Shown here: positions 8,138 to 15,101 of the stretch, piece after piece
How the letters are laid out: the number at the start of each line of letters is the position of its first letter
How positions within the stretch are numbered: position 1 is the stretch's first letter
Assembly (NCBI GenBank): GCA_947475465.1
Contig: CANJLK010000030.1
Span: 1-41,554, forward strand
Direction: 5' to 3'
DNA length: 41,554 nucleotides
Origin: Caulobacteraceae bacterium
Lineage (GTDB): Bacteria > Pseudomonadota > Alphaproteobacteria > Caulobacterales > Caulobacteraceae
Made by a program: the position numbers and the translations under genes
Notes under the pieces: model-generated
What the model was told of the DNA's origin: nothing
The model's input: only the letters and a program-made list of their open reading frames with translations
The model's database searches: none

Positions 8138-9193
8138 TCAGCGCTTCTTGGACCTGGGGCGCAGGCCAGTGTCGGTGTTCACGGGGGTGACCGCCAGGGG
8201 GGCCGGCGCGCGGGCGCGGTCCTCGACCGGGTCGGAGACACCGGCGCCTTTCATCAGGCAGTGGCCGGTGTCCATCAGGATGTGCTGGCCCAGGCAGAAG
8301 ACGTCCTCGTAGTTCGGCCGCGCGACCGCCAGGCACTGGTAGAGGTTGAGCTTGGACATGTTGAGGCAGCTGGCCGAGCCGGGCTCGGAGAGGATGGGCA
8401 TGACCTGGGCGAGGCTGGCGTCGTCGGCGTAGCCAAGGGCGGCGAGGGCGGCCACCGCCAGGCTGCGGATCACCACCGGGCCATAGGGCGGGCTGACCGC
8501 GCGCGGCTCGAGGCCCATGGGCGTTGAACCGGTGACGGCCAGTTGCAGGCGCGAGGTCTCGTCCATCTGGCCAAGGGTCGGCGTCGCGGACAGCTGCTTG
8601 GCCAGGGCCAGCCGGTCGTCGCGGCCCTGGACGTCGGCCTTGGACCAGGCGGAATGCTGCACGTCGTAGGCGGCCTTCTTCACCGTGCGGCCCACGTCCA
8701 GCAGGCGCTTGCCGTCGCCGCCAAGCGCGGCGATCACCAGGCCCGCGGCGCCTGAGGAGCCCTGGAAGCCCACGGCGTAGGCGGGGTCCTTCATGATCGC
8801 GTAGGCGACGTTTCGGCGCTGGTCGGGATCGGCGGCGAACTTGCGCACTCCGGCCACAAAGTCGGCGTCCTGCAGGGCGGCCACGGCGCCGTAGGCGATC
8901 GCGCCGCGCAGCAGCTGGCCCGGTTCGTAGGCCACGCCGGTCTTGACGCCGCGGGCGACGTCGCCGCCGTCGGAGAACTCGGGCGAAATGGCGGTGGCCC
9001 GGATCACATAGGCCCGGTAGGCGCTGGCCTGTTCGATGACCCTGGGCGAGAGGCCGACCGAGGGCACGGGCGGCGGCGGCGCGACGGCGACGGGCGGCGG
9101 CGCGGGCGCGGCGCAGGCGGCGAGGATCGCCACGGCGGCGATCGCCGAAAGCAAACGGGACGGAATCAGCTGGGGCGGGAAACTGCGGGTCAT
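8138..9193 (-). CDS. Putative outer-envelope lipoprotein, conserved hypothetical
   Basis: The predicted 351-residue product has a lipoprotein signal peptide (LLSAIAAVAILAAC), so the mature protein should start at the lipidated cysteine. A proline-rich linker (about residues 25-45) precedes a helical domain with the conserved-looking block SPEFSDGGDVARGVKTG and several cysteines near the C-terminus (SCLNMSKLNLYQCLA, FCLGQH, GHCLMKG) that could form disulphides. The ATG at 9193 is chosen because it begins the signal peptide and has GGGAAGG upstream. An in-frame TTG at 9283 would add residues unlike a leader. No enzymatic motif was recognised. It is transcribed away from prs. Confidence 0.75.
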   Translation of the reverse strand: MTRSFPPQLIPSRLLSAIAAVAILAACAAPAPPPVAVAPPPPVPSVGLSPRVIEQASAYRAYVIRATAISPEFSDGGDVARGVKTGVAYEPGQLLRGAIAYGAVAALQDADFVAGVRKFAADPDQRRNVAYAIMKDPAYAVGFQGSSGAAGLVIAALGGDGKRLLDVGRTVKKAAYDVQHSAWSKADVQGRDDRLALAKQLSATPTLGQMDETSRLQLAVTGSTPMGLEPRAVSPPYGPVVIRSLAVAALAALGYADDASLAQVMPILSEPGSASCLNMSKLNLYQCLAVARPNYEDVFCLGQHILMDTGHCLMKGAGVSDPVEDRARAPAPLAVTPVNTDTGLRPRSKKR

Positions 9194-9266
9194 CGGGAGC
9201 CTTCCCCTCGACTGAGCGGGATCTAAGTTACCATTGCCCCCCGGCAGGATCATGCCCTCGCACGGT

Positions 9267-9287
9267 AAACGCTTGCTGAGCAAGCGT
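9267..9287 (-). terminator. Hairpin downstream of prs, probable terminator
   Basis: Perfect 8-bp arms ACGCTTGC and GCAAGCGT surround a three-base loop (9269-9287). On the minus strand a short TT run follows. It starts 22 bases after the prs stop. The U-tract is weak, so it may be only partly effective. Confidence 0.5.
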
Positions 9288-9308
9288 AGCCGTGGCGGGA
9301 ATGTCGTC

Positions 9309-10244
9309 TCAGTCGAACAGTTTCGACACGGATTCCTCGTTGGCGATGCGGCGGATCGCCTCGCCGATCAACCGGTCGCAGCTGACGTAGCGGATCTTGC
9401 CGCCGTCCCTGGCCCGGTCCGGCGGCGAGATCGAATCGGTCATCACCAGCTCCTTGAGGATCGAGGAATTGACCCGCTCCACCGCCGCGCCCGACAGGAC
9501 GCCGTGGGTGACGTAGGCCGAGACCTCGGCCGCGCCATGGTCGATCAGCGCCTGGGCGGCGTTGGTCAGGGTGCCGCCGCCGTCGATCATGTCGTCGAAC
9601 AGGATGCAGCGGCGTCCGGCGACGTCGCCGATGATGTTGGCCACCTCGCTCTTGCCGGGGCCGGAGCGGCGCTTGTCGACGATGGCGAGCTCGGCGTTCA
9701 GCCGGGTCGCCACGGCGAGCGCCCGGACCACGCCGCCCACGTCCGGGGAGACGATCATCAGCTCGTTGGTCTTCTTGTGGTTCGACTTGATGTCGTTGGC
9801 CAGCAGCGGCGCCGACAGCAGGTTGTCCGTGGGGATGTCGAAGAAGCCCTGAATCTGGCCGGAGTGGAGGTCCATGGTGAGCACCCTGTCGGCGCCGGCG
9901 CGGGTGATCAGGTTGGCCACCAGCTTGGCGGAGATGGGGGTGCGGCCGCCGGTCTTGCGGTCTTGCCGGGCGTAACCGAAGTAGGGCATCACCGCCGTGA
10001 TCCGCCGGGCCGAGGCGCGCTTCAGCGCGTCGATGCAGATCAGCAGTTCCATCAGGTTGTCGTTGGCGGGGTAGCTGGTGGACTGGATCACGAAGACGTC
10101 CTCGCCGCGGACGTTCTCGTCGATGGTCACCCACACCTCGTTGTCGGCGAAGCGCTTCACCTGGGCCTTGGTGAGCGGCAGGTCCAGGTGGGCCGCCACC
10201 GCTTCCGCAAGCGTGCGATTGGAGTTGCCGGCCAGCAGCTTCAT
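9309..10244 (-). CDS. prs: Ribose-phosphate pyrophosphokinase (PRPP synthetase)
   Basis: Prs makes PRPP from ribose 5-phosphate and ATP, feeding purine, pyrimidine, histidine, tryptophan and NAD synthesis in the cytosol. The 311-residue class I enzyme begins [17 protein letters not shown]. It contains the ATP-loop region [11 protein letters not shown] (about 88-98), the flexible [11 protein letters not shown] loop, and the PRPP-binding [10 protein letters not shown] motif (about 216-225). All key residues appear present. The start is ATG 10244. It is transcribed separately from pgeF upstream on the same strand, with a 75-base gap. Confidence 0.98.
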   Translation of the reverse strand: MKLLAGNSNRTLAEAVAAHLDLPLTKAQVKRFADNEVWVTIDENVRGEDVFVIQSTSYPANDNLMELLICIDALKRASARRITAVMPYFGYARQDRKTGGRTPISAKLVANLITRAGADRVLTMDLHSGQIQGFFDIPTDNLLSAPLLANDIKSNHKKTNELMIVSPDVGGVVRALAVATRLNAELAIVDKRRSGPGKSEVANIIGDVAGRRCILFDDMIDGGGTLTNAAQALIDHGAAEVSAYVTHGVLSGAAVERVNSSILKELVMTDSISPPDRARDGGKIRYVSCDRLIGEAIRRIANEESVSKLFD

Positions 10245-10319
10245 CGTAAGCCCCCGAGATGCGATTGCGCTATGCGGCGGGCTTGTAGCAGGCGCGGGAG
10301 AGTCGGCAAGGCGCCACGC

Positions 10320-11087
10320 TCAAGCCTCCAGCATTATCGCCGAGAGCAGGCGGCCGTAGTCGGGCTCGCCCTGTTTGAAGGCGCGGCGGTTGGAGAAGAA
10401 GAGGTCAGGTTCGGCGCAGGTGTCGCGGCCGATCCATTCGGCGGTCCGGACGCCGGCGGCGGCCAGGCGGGCCAGGACGAAGGCCGGCAGGTCGAACTGG
10501 CGCTTGTCGGGTGCGGCGCCCACGCTGAAGTATCGGGCGTGGCCGGGGTCTACGGCGGTGAAGCGGTCGAGGAACTCCAGGCCGACCTCGTAGGACCTGG
10601 GGCCGATGCAGGGGCCGACGGCGGCGCGCAGGCGGTCGCGGCGGGCGCCCAGGCCGATCATCCGGGTGACCGCGTCCTCGACGACGCCGGTGAGCGCGCC
10701 CTTCCAGCCGGCGTGGGCGGCGGCCACGACCCGCGCCTCAGGATCGACGATCAAGACCGGCGCGCAGTCGGCGGCCAGCGCGCCGCAGACCACGCCCGGG
10801 GTGGCGGTGATCACGCCATCGGCCTGGGGCGGGTCGGCCGCCCAGGGGCCGTCAGCGATCCGGGTCTCCGCGGAGTGGACCTGATAGGCGGTGACGAGGT
10901 TCCGGGCGCCGAAGTGCGCAGCGGCCAGGCGGCGGTTTTCCTGCACGGCGGCGGGGTCGTCGCCAGAGCCGACGCCCACATTTAGGCCCGCGTAGATTCC
11001 CGTCGAGACGCCGCCCTGGCGGGTGAAGAAGGCGTGGCGGACGCCGGTCACATCCAGGAGGGGCGATGTGAGGACGGGGAGGGTCAT
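10320..11087 (-). CDS. pgeF: Purine nucleoside phosphorylase / laccase-domain protein (YfiH, PgeF family)
   Basis: This 255-residue protein belongs to the multicopper-oxidase-like YfiH/PgeF family, first called polyphenol oxidase. It is now linked to purine nucleoside phosphorolysis and, in E. coli, to peptidoglycan fidelity. Visible motifs are YQVHSAET with the metal-binding histidine, ADCAPVLI with the cysteine, AAHAGWKG with the second histidine, and GPCIGPRSYEVG. The ATG at 11087 overlaps the stop of the methyltransferase gene as ATGA, a strong sign of translational coupling within an lgt-midA-pgeF operon. Confidence 0.93.
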   Translation of the reverse strand: MTLPVLTSPLLDVTGVRHAFFTRQGGVSTGIYAGLNVGVGSGDDPAAVQENRRLAAAHFGARNLVTAYQVHSAETRIADGPWAADPPQADGVITATPGVVCGALAADCAPVLIVDPEARVVAAAHAGWKGALTGVVEDAVTRMIGLGARRDRLRAAVGPCIGPRSYEVGLEFLDRFTAVDPGHARYFSVGAAPDKRQFDLPAFVLARLAAAGVRTAEWIGRDTCAEPDLFFSNRRAFKQGEPDYGRLLSAIMLEA

Positions 11088-12145
11088 GGCTCGAGGTCTT
11101 CGAAAGCCGGCGGGGTCCAGCCGGGGGAGTGGAGGACGCAGGCCTTGAAGAGTTCGCCCATCTCGTCGGCGGCGATCAGGCGGTTGAGCTGGCGTCCCAG
11201 GGTCTCCGACCGGTCGGGACGGGCGCGCAGCAGGGCCTCGGCGCGGGGCCCGATGCCCAGGCGGGCGAGGAAGGCGGCCTGGGTCTGGAGGGCGGCCCCC
11301 GCCCCTTCGGCGCGGGCGGCGGCCATGACGGCGGGAAAGTCGGCGTGGACGGTGAGGTCGTCTTCGCCCGGGGCGTCGAGGGGATCGACCTTTTCGTGAT
11401 GGCTGAGGGCTTGCAGGGTGTCGCCGAAGCCGGGCTCGGCGCGGCCATAGTCGATCAGGAGCGCCGCGCCGCCGTCCCGGACGAGGCGGGCGCCGAGCGC
11501 CTGGCCCAGCGCCGCCTGGGCCGCCGACTGCTCATAGACCTGGCCGACAGCCGCGTCCGGAAGCAGGCCGGCGGCCGGGGTCGCGGCCAGCCCGAATGCG
11601 AGCTCGCCTCCGGCATCGAGGCCCACCATCTGCTCGGCCCAGCCCAGACGGGTGCGGACGAACTGGCGGGCGGGCAGGCAGTCCAGCAGCTCGTTGGCGA
11701 CCAGCAGCAGGGGCTGGCCGTCCGGCACATCGGCAAGGTCGGCGGCCCAGCGGACCTGGTCTCCCAGGCGCCCGGCCTGGGCGATACGCAGCGGGGCGGA
11801 GGTCTCCACCAGCCAGATCTCGGCGGCCTGCAGGAAGCCCGGCGCCTTGGCGGCGGCGCGCAGGATGTCGCTCATCAGGGTCCCGTCGCCAGGGCCCATT
11901 TCGACCAGGGTAATCTGGGGGGGCTGGCCGAGCGCCATCCAGCATGAGGCGGCCCAGACGCCGATCAGTTCGCCGAACATCTGGCTGATCAGGGGGGCGG
12001 TGATGAAGTCGCCGTCCTCGCCCAGCGCGGGCCGGGTGGCGTAGTAGCCGAAGTCCGGATCGTGCAGGCACGCGGTCATGTAGCGGGCGACGGTGATCGG
12101 ACCCTGGGCGGCGATCTCGGCCGCCAGACGCTCACGCAGGCTCAT
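11084..12145 (-). CDS. SAM-dependent methyltransferase of the MidA/NDUFAF7 family
   Basis: The 353-residue cytosolic protein has the MidA/NDUFAF7 (DUF185) layout: an N-terminal helix plus PDFGYYATRPALGEDGDFITAP, then a SAM-binding EMGPGDGTL motif at about residues 82-90, and LLVANELLDCLPARQF. In eukaryotes NDUFAF7 methylates an arginine of a complex I subunit. The bacterial substrate is not fixed, though complex I is a fair guess. It overlaps lgt by 14 bases upstream and pgeF by four bases downstream, the same order seen in many alphaproteobacteria. Confidence 0.9.
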   Translation of the reverse strand: MSLRERLAAEIAAQGPITVARYMTACLHDPDFGYYATRPALGEDGDFITAPLISQMFGELIGVWAASCWMALGQPPQITLVEMGPGDGTLMSDILRAAAKAPGFLQAAEIWLVETSAPLRIAQAGRLGDQVRWAADLADVPDGQPLLLVANELLDCLPARQFVRTRLGWAEQMVGLDAGGELAFGLAATPAAGLLPDAAVGQVYEQSAAQAALGQALGARLVRDGGAALLIDYGRAEPGFGDTLQALSHHEKVDPLDAPGEDDLTVHADFPAVMAAARAEGAGAALQTQAAFLARLGIGPRAEALLRARPDRSETLGRQLNRLIAADEMGELFKACVLHSPGWTPPAFEDLEP

Positions 12146-12992
12146 CGAGGCCTGTCGCGGGAGGCAGCGGCTCCTTCAGGCCGCGGCGGATCAGGTAGAG
12201 GCCGATCAGCACCATGGGCGTGGAGAGCATCATCCCCATGGTCAGGCCGAAGGGGAAGTTGGGCATGTAGCTGTCCGGCTCGCGGACGTTTTCCAGGCCG
12301 ATGCGGATCAGGCCGTAGCCGGTCAGGAACAGCCCCATGACCACGCCGCGACGGTTCAGCCACTTCCTGCCATGGGTGGCCCAGCGCAGGACAAGGAAGA
12401 GGACGATGCCCTCCAGGGCCGCCTCGTAGAGCTGGCTGGGATGCCGCGGCAGCGGGCCGGCGTCGGGGAAGACCATGCCCCAGGGAGCCTTGGTCGGGCG
12501 GCCCCAGAGCTCGCCGTTGATGAAGTTGGCGATGCGCACCAGGAGGCCGCCGATGGGCTCAGCCGCGACGATCAGGTCGCCGAGCCGCAGGGGGTCGACT
12601 CCGTTCTTCTTGGCATAGGCGAAGCCCGCCACGACCACGCCGATCGCGCCGCCATGGAAGCTCATGCCGCCGTGCCAAACCTGCAGGATCTCCAGCGGGT
12701 CCGTCCAGATCAGGGAGGGGGTGTAGAAGAGCACATGGCCCGACCGGCCGCCGATCACCACGCCGAGGGTCAGCCACAGGATCAGGTCGTCCATCTGCTC
12801 GACGGCCAGGGTCGGCGCCCGATGGGCCCACAGGCGCGGGTTGCGCAGCATCGAGACCGCGTAGCGCCAGCCCAGCAGGATGGTGGCGACATAGGCCAGG
12901 GCATACCAGCGGATGGCGAAAGGACCGATGTGGACCAGGACGGGGTCGATGTGGGGAAAGGGCACTGGTGGCTCGGCTCCGGCGTTGTCCAC
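12132..12992 (-). CDS. lgt: Prolipoprotein diacylglyceryl transferase
   Basis: Lgt transfers diacylglycerol from phosphatidylglycerol to the lipobox cysteine of prolipoproteins in the inner membrane. The 286-residue product has seven or so hydrophobic segments. It contains the family signature GGRSGHVLFY (about 80-89), HGGMSFHGGAIG (about 107-118), and RIANFINGELWGRPT with the conserved asparagine and glutamate. The start is GTG at 12992, giving the usual short N-terminus before IDPVLVHIGPFAIRWY. Its 3' end overlaps the methyltransferase gene. It is divergent from ubiK, and a 90-bp gap holds both promoters. Confidence 0.97.
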   Translation of the reverse strand: MDNAGAEPPVPFPHIDPVLVHIGPFAIRWYALAYVATILLGWRYAVSMLRNPRLWAHRAPTLAVEQMDDLILWLTLGVVIGGRSGHVLFYTPSLIWTDPLEILQVWHGGMSFHGGAIGVVVAGFAYAKKNGVDPLRLGDLIVAAEPIGGLLVRIANFINGELWGRPTKAPWGMVFPDAGPLPRHPSQLYEAALEGIVLFLVLRWATHGRKWLNRRGVVMGLFLTGYGLIRIGLENVREPDSYMPNFPFGLTMGMMLSTPMVLIGLYLIRRGLKEPLPPATGLDEPA

Positions 12993-13082
12993 ACGCTTTA
13001 GAGGAGAAGCCCTTCGCTTTCACCCCTCCAGAGGCCATATAGACGGTGTGGCGGCCCAATTTCCCGCCGTATCGAGCCGGAT

Positions 13083-13334
13083 ATGCAAACCCAGAACCCT
13101 TTTCTCGACGAGATGGCCAAGCTGACCACCGCGGCCATGGGCCTGGCCCAGGCGGCGGGCGAGGAGGCCAAGGCGGCGCTTCGTTCCCAGGCTGACCGCG
13201 TGGCGGCCGAATTCGACCTGGTCCGGCGCGAGGACCTCGAGGCGCTGAAGGCCGAGGTCGCCGCCCTGCGCGCCGAGGTCGAGGGACTGCGGGCGGCCAA
13301 GGCCAGACCGAAACCTGCGAAAGGCGCGGCCTGA
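13083..13334 (+). CDS. ubiK: Accessory factor UbiK family protein (BMFP domain)
   Basis: This 83-residue coiled-coil protein has an amphipathic N-terminal helix (NPFLDEMAKLTTAAMGLAQ) and a long C-terminal heptad helix rich in Glu, Ala and Arg (REDLEALKAEVAALRAEVEGL). Its tail is Lys/Pro/Ala-rich. This is the BMFP/UbiK layout. UbiK helps ubiquinone synthesis together with UbiJ in aerobic growth. It starts at ATG 13083, divergent from lgt. It lies 137 bases before the YbjN gene. Confidence 0.88.
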   Translation: MQTQNPFLDEMAKLTTAAMGLAQAAGEEAKAALRSQADRVAAEFDLVRREDLEALKAEVAALRAEVEGLRAAKARPKPAKGAA

Positions 13335-13471
13335 TCGCACAGCAGACACACGATTGTGGCCGCACGGAGCTAAGAACCGGGTGACGCCGCGCTCGCAAAC
13401 CAGATTAATTTCAATATCGCAGGCGATTCGGGGGCGGCCGTCTGCTCCCCGCCCGCTGCGAAAGGGGTCTT

Positions 13472-13975
13472 ATGGACACCACCCAGACTGACGACACCGT
13501 CGTGCTCGGCAACGACCCGCTGGATGTCGTGGAGCATGTGCTGGCGGCGGAGAACCTGGCGTTCGACCGCACCGAAGACGGCGACCTGGCCTTTTCCCTG
13601 GCCGGCGACTGGAAGGACTACGAGCTGTGGTTCGCCTGGCGGCCGGAGGGCGACTGCCTGCAGCTTTGCCTGTCCATGGACATGGCGATCACCGCCGAGA
13701 TGCGCCCGGCGGCCCAGGACCTGATCGCCCAGGTGAACCCGCGCTGCTGGCTGGGCCATTTCGAGCTTTGGGAAGACGGCGAGATCATCTTCCGCCACGG
13801 CATGGCGCTGATGACCAACGAGCAGCCCTCGCTGGCCCAGGCCGCGGCGATGATCGACGTGGCCGTCGAGGGCGCCGACCGCTTCTATCCCGCGTTCGAA
13901 TTCCTGACCCAGGGCCTGAAATCCCCTGCCGAGGCCATCGCGGCCTGCATGTTCGAGACGGTGGGCGAGGCCTGA
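13472..13975 (+). CDS. YbjN domain-containing protein
   Basis: The 167-residue cytosolic protein has the YbjN/type III chaperone-like alpha-beta fold. An N-terminal stretch (DPLDVVEHVLAAENLAFDRTEDGDLAFSL) is followed by beta strands, WLGHFELWEDGEIIFRHGM, and a C-terminal helical cap. YbjN in E. coli is described as a regulator of stress and motility responses. Here the biochemical role is unknown. It precedes proC on the same strand, but a hairpin in the 81-base gap may uncouple them. Confidence 0.82.
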   Translation: MDTTQTDDTVVLGNDPLDVVEHVLAAENLAFDRTEDGDLAFSLAGDWKDYELWFAWRPEGDCLQLCLSMDMAITAEMRPAAQDLIAQVNPRCWLGHFELWEDGEIIFRHGMALMTNEQPSLAQAAAMIDVAVEGADRFYPAFEFLTQGLKSPAEAIAACMFETVGEA

Positions 13976-13986
13976 TCGCCTAGATC

Positions 13987-14025
13987 GTCATCCCCCGGAT
14001 CGGCTTTCAGCGACCGGAGGATGAC
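13987..14025. repeat. Hairpin between the YbjN gene and proC
   Basis: The 12-base arms GTCATCCCCCGG and CCGGAGGATGAC pair with one mismatch around a 15-base loop. It lies 12 bases after the YbjN stop and has no T-run, so it looks more like a REP-type palindrome or mRNA-stabilising hairpin than a standard terminator. Confidence 0.6.
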
Positions 14026-14056
14026 GAGGGTGGGGCGGGTTGTTAGGGTCCGCCCC

Positions 14057-14854
14057 ATGACCACACCCATCCTGATGCTGGGCGCCGGCAATATGGGCGG
14101 CGCCATGATCGACGGCTGGCGCAAGGCCAAGGCCTTCGCGGCGGCCGACCTGATGATCGCCGATCCCAGCCCCGGCCTGGCGGCCCAGGCGGCGGTGAAG
14201 GCCGGCGCCGCGCTCAATCCCGCCGACAGGGACCTCGCCCGCGCGAAGACCGTGGTGCTGAGCGTCAAGCCGCAGGTCTGGCGCGAGGCCGCGGCGCACT
14301 ATGCCCCGCTGCTGGCCAAGGACGCGGTGATCGTGTCCATCGCCGCAGGCGTGAAGAGCTCCGACATCGCCCAGGCTTTCCAGGACCGCGCGGTGGCCCG
14401 GGTCATGCCGACCACAGCGGCGGCCATCCGCCAGGGCACGGCCAGCCTCTACGCCGCGACGCCCCAGGCGCTGGCCCGGGCCCAGGCCCTGTTCAAGCCG
14501 CTGGGGACGGTGGTCGTCCTGGCCGACGAGGAGCTGATGCACGCGGCCACCGGGGTTTCCGGCTCCGCGCCGGCCTATCTCTATGCCTTCGTCGAGGCGC
14601 TTGAGGGCGCTGGCGTGGCGGCGGGCCTGGCGCCGGGCGACGCGGCGAAGCTGGCGCGTTCGACCGTCGCGGGCGCAGCCGCCCTGCTGGCCAAGAGCGC
14701 AGCCGAGCCGGTGGATCTGCGCCGTCAGGTGACCTCGCCGGGCGGGACGACGGAGGCGGCGCTGAACGTGCTGCTGGGCGACCATGGACTGCCCACCCTG
14801 CTGCGCGAGGCAGTGGCCAACGCAGTGCGCCGCTCGAAGGAACTGGGCGGCTAG
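14057..14854 (+). CDS. proC: Pyrroline-5-carboxylate reductase
   Basis: ProC reduces pyrroline-5-carboxylate to proline with NAD(P)H, the last step of proline synthesis. The 265-residue product opens with the dinucleotide-binding Rossmann motif LMLGAGNMGGAMIDGW. It contains VVLSVKPQVW, the substrate-binding RVMPTTAA region and the C-terminal signature DLRRQVTSPGGTTEAAL. The ATG at 14057 places the Rossmann fold at residue 5. An in-frame extension 12 codons upstream has no support. The length is normal for the family. Confidence 0.96.
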   Translation: MTTPILMLGAGNMGGAMIDGWRKAKAFAAADLMIADPSPGLAAQAAVKAGAALNPADRDLARAKTVVLSVKPQVWREAAAHYAPLLAKDAVIVSIAAGVKSSDIAQAFQDRAVARVMPTTAAAIRQGTASLYAATPQALARAQALFKPLGTVVVLADEELMHAATGVSGSAPAYLYAFVEALEGAGVAAGLAPGDAAKLARSTVAGAAALLAKSAAEPVDLRRQVTSPGGTTEAALNVLLGDHGLPTLLREAVANAVRRSKELGG

Positions 14855-15035
14855 GCCGGCGGGCTCGATTCGCCGGCCGCGCCGCAGGGCGGGCCGACTG
14901 CGTAGGGAATGGGCGGCCGGGCCGAACTCTGCGCCCGCCCCATACAGCTAAGCTTAGGTTGCGCCTCCGGGCCACGGTTCCGGTGGCGGCCGTCTGGGCG
15001 GCTTCATCGGGGTGCAGCTCGACGAGCCGTGAAGA

Positions 15036-15047
15036 CCTCTTAAGAGG
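15036..15047. promoter_or_regulatory. Perfect 12-bp palindrome upstream of the TonB-dependent receptor
   Basis: CCTCTTAAGAGG is a perfect dyad 54 bases before the receptor start, in a 247-bp non-coding region (14855-15101). It could be an operator for a dimeric regulator. No riboswitch consensus (for example the cobalamin B12 box) was recognised there. The receptor itself has AAGGGG as ribosome binding site. Confidence 0.35.
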
Positions 15048-15101
15048 CGCCTTGGCGCGCGGGCTCCGCAGTATCCGGGGCAACTTAAGGGGATAATTCA
15101 A

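Noticed and set aside
9234..10985. Open frame of 583 codons on the plus strand across prs and pgeF
   Set aside because: It covers two recognised minus-strand enzymes and encodes low-complexity Gly/Ala/Arg/Asp sequence without a domain.
14855..15101. Possible cobalamin or other riboswitch before the TonB receptor
   Set aside because: GC-rich hairpins can be drawn, but no B12 box or other consensus core was found.
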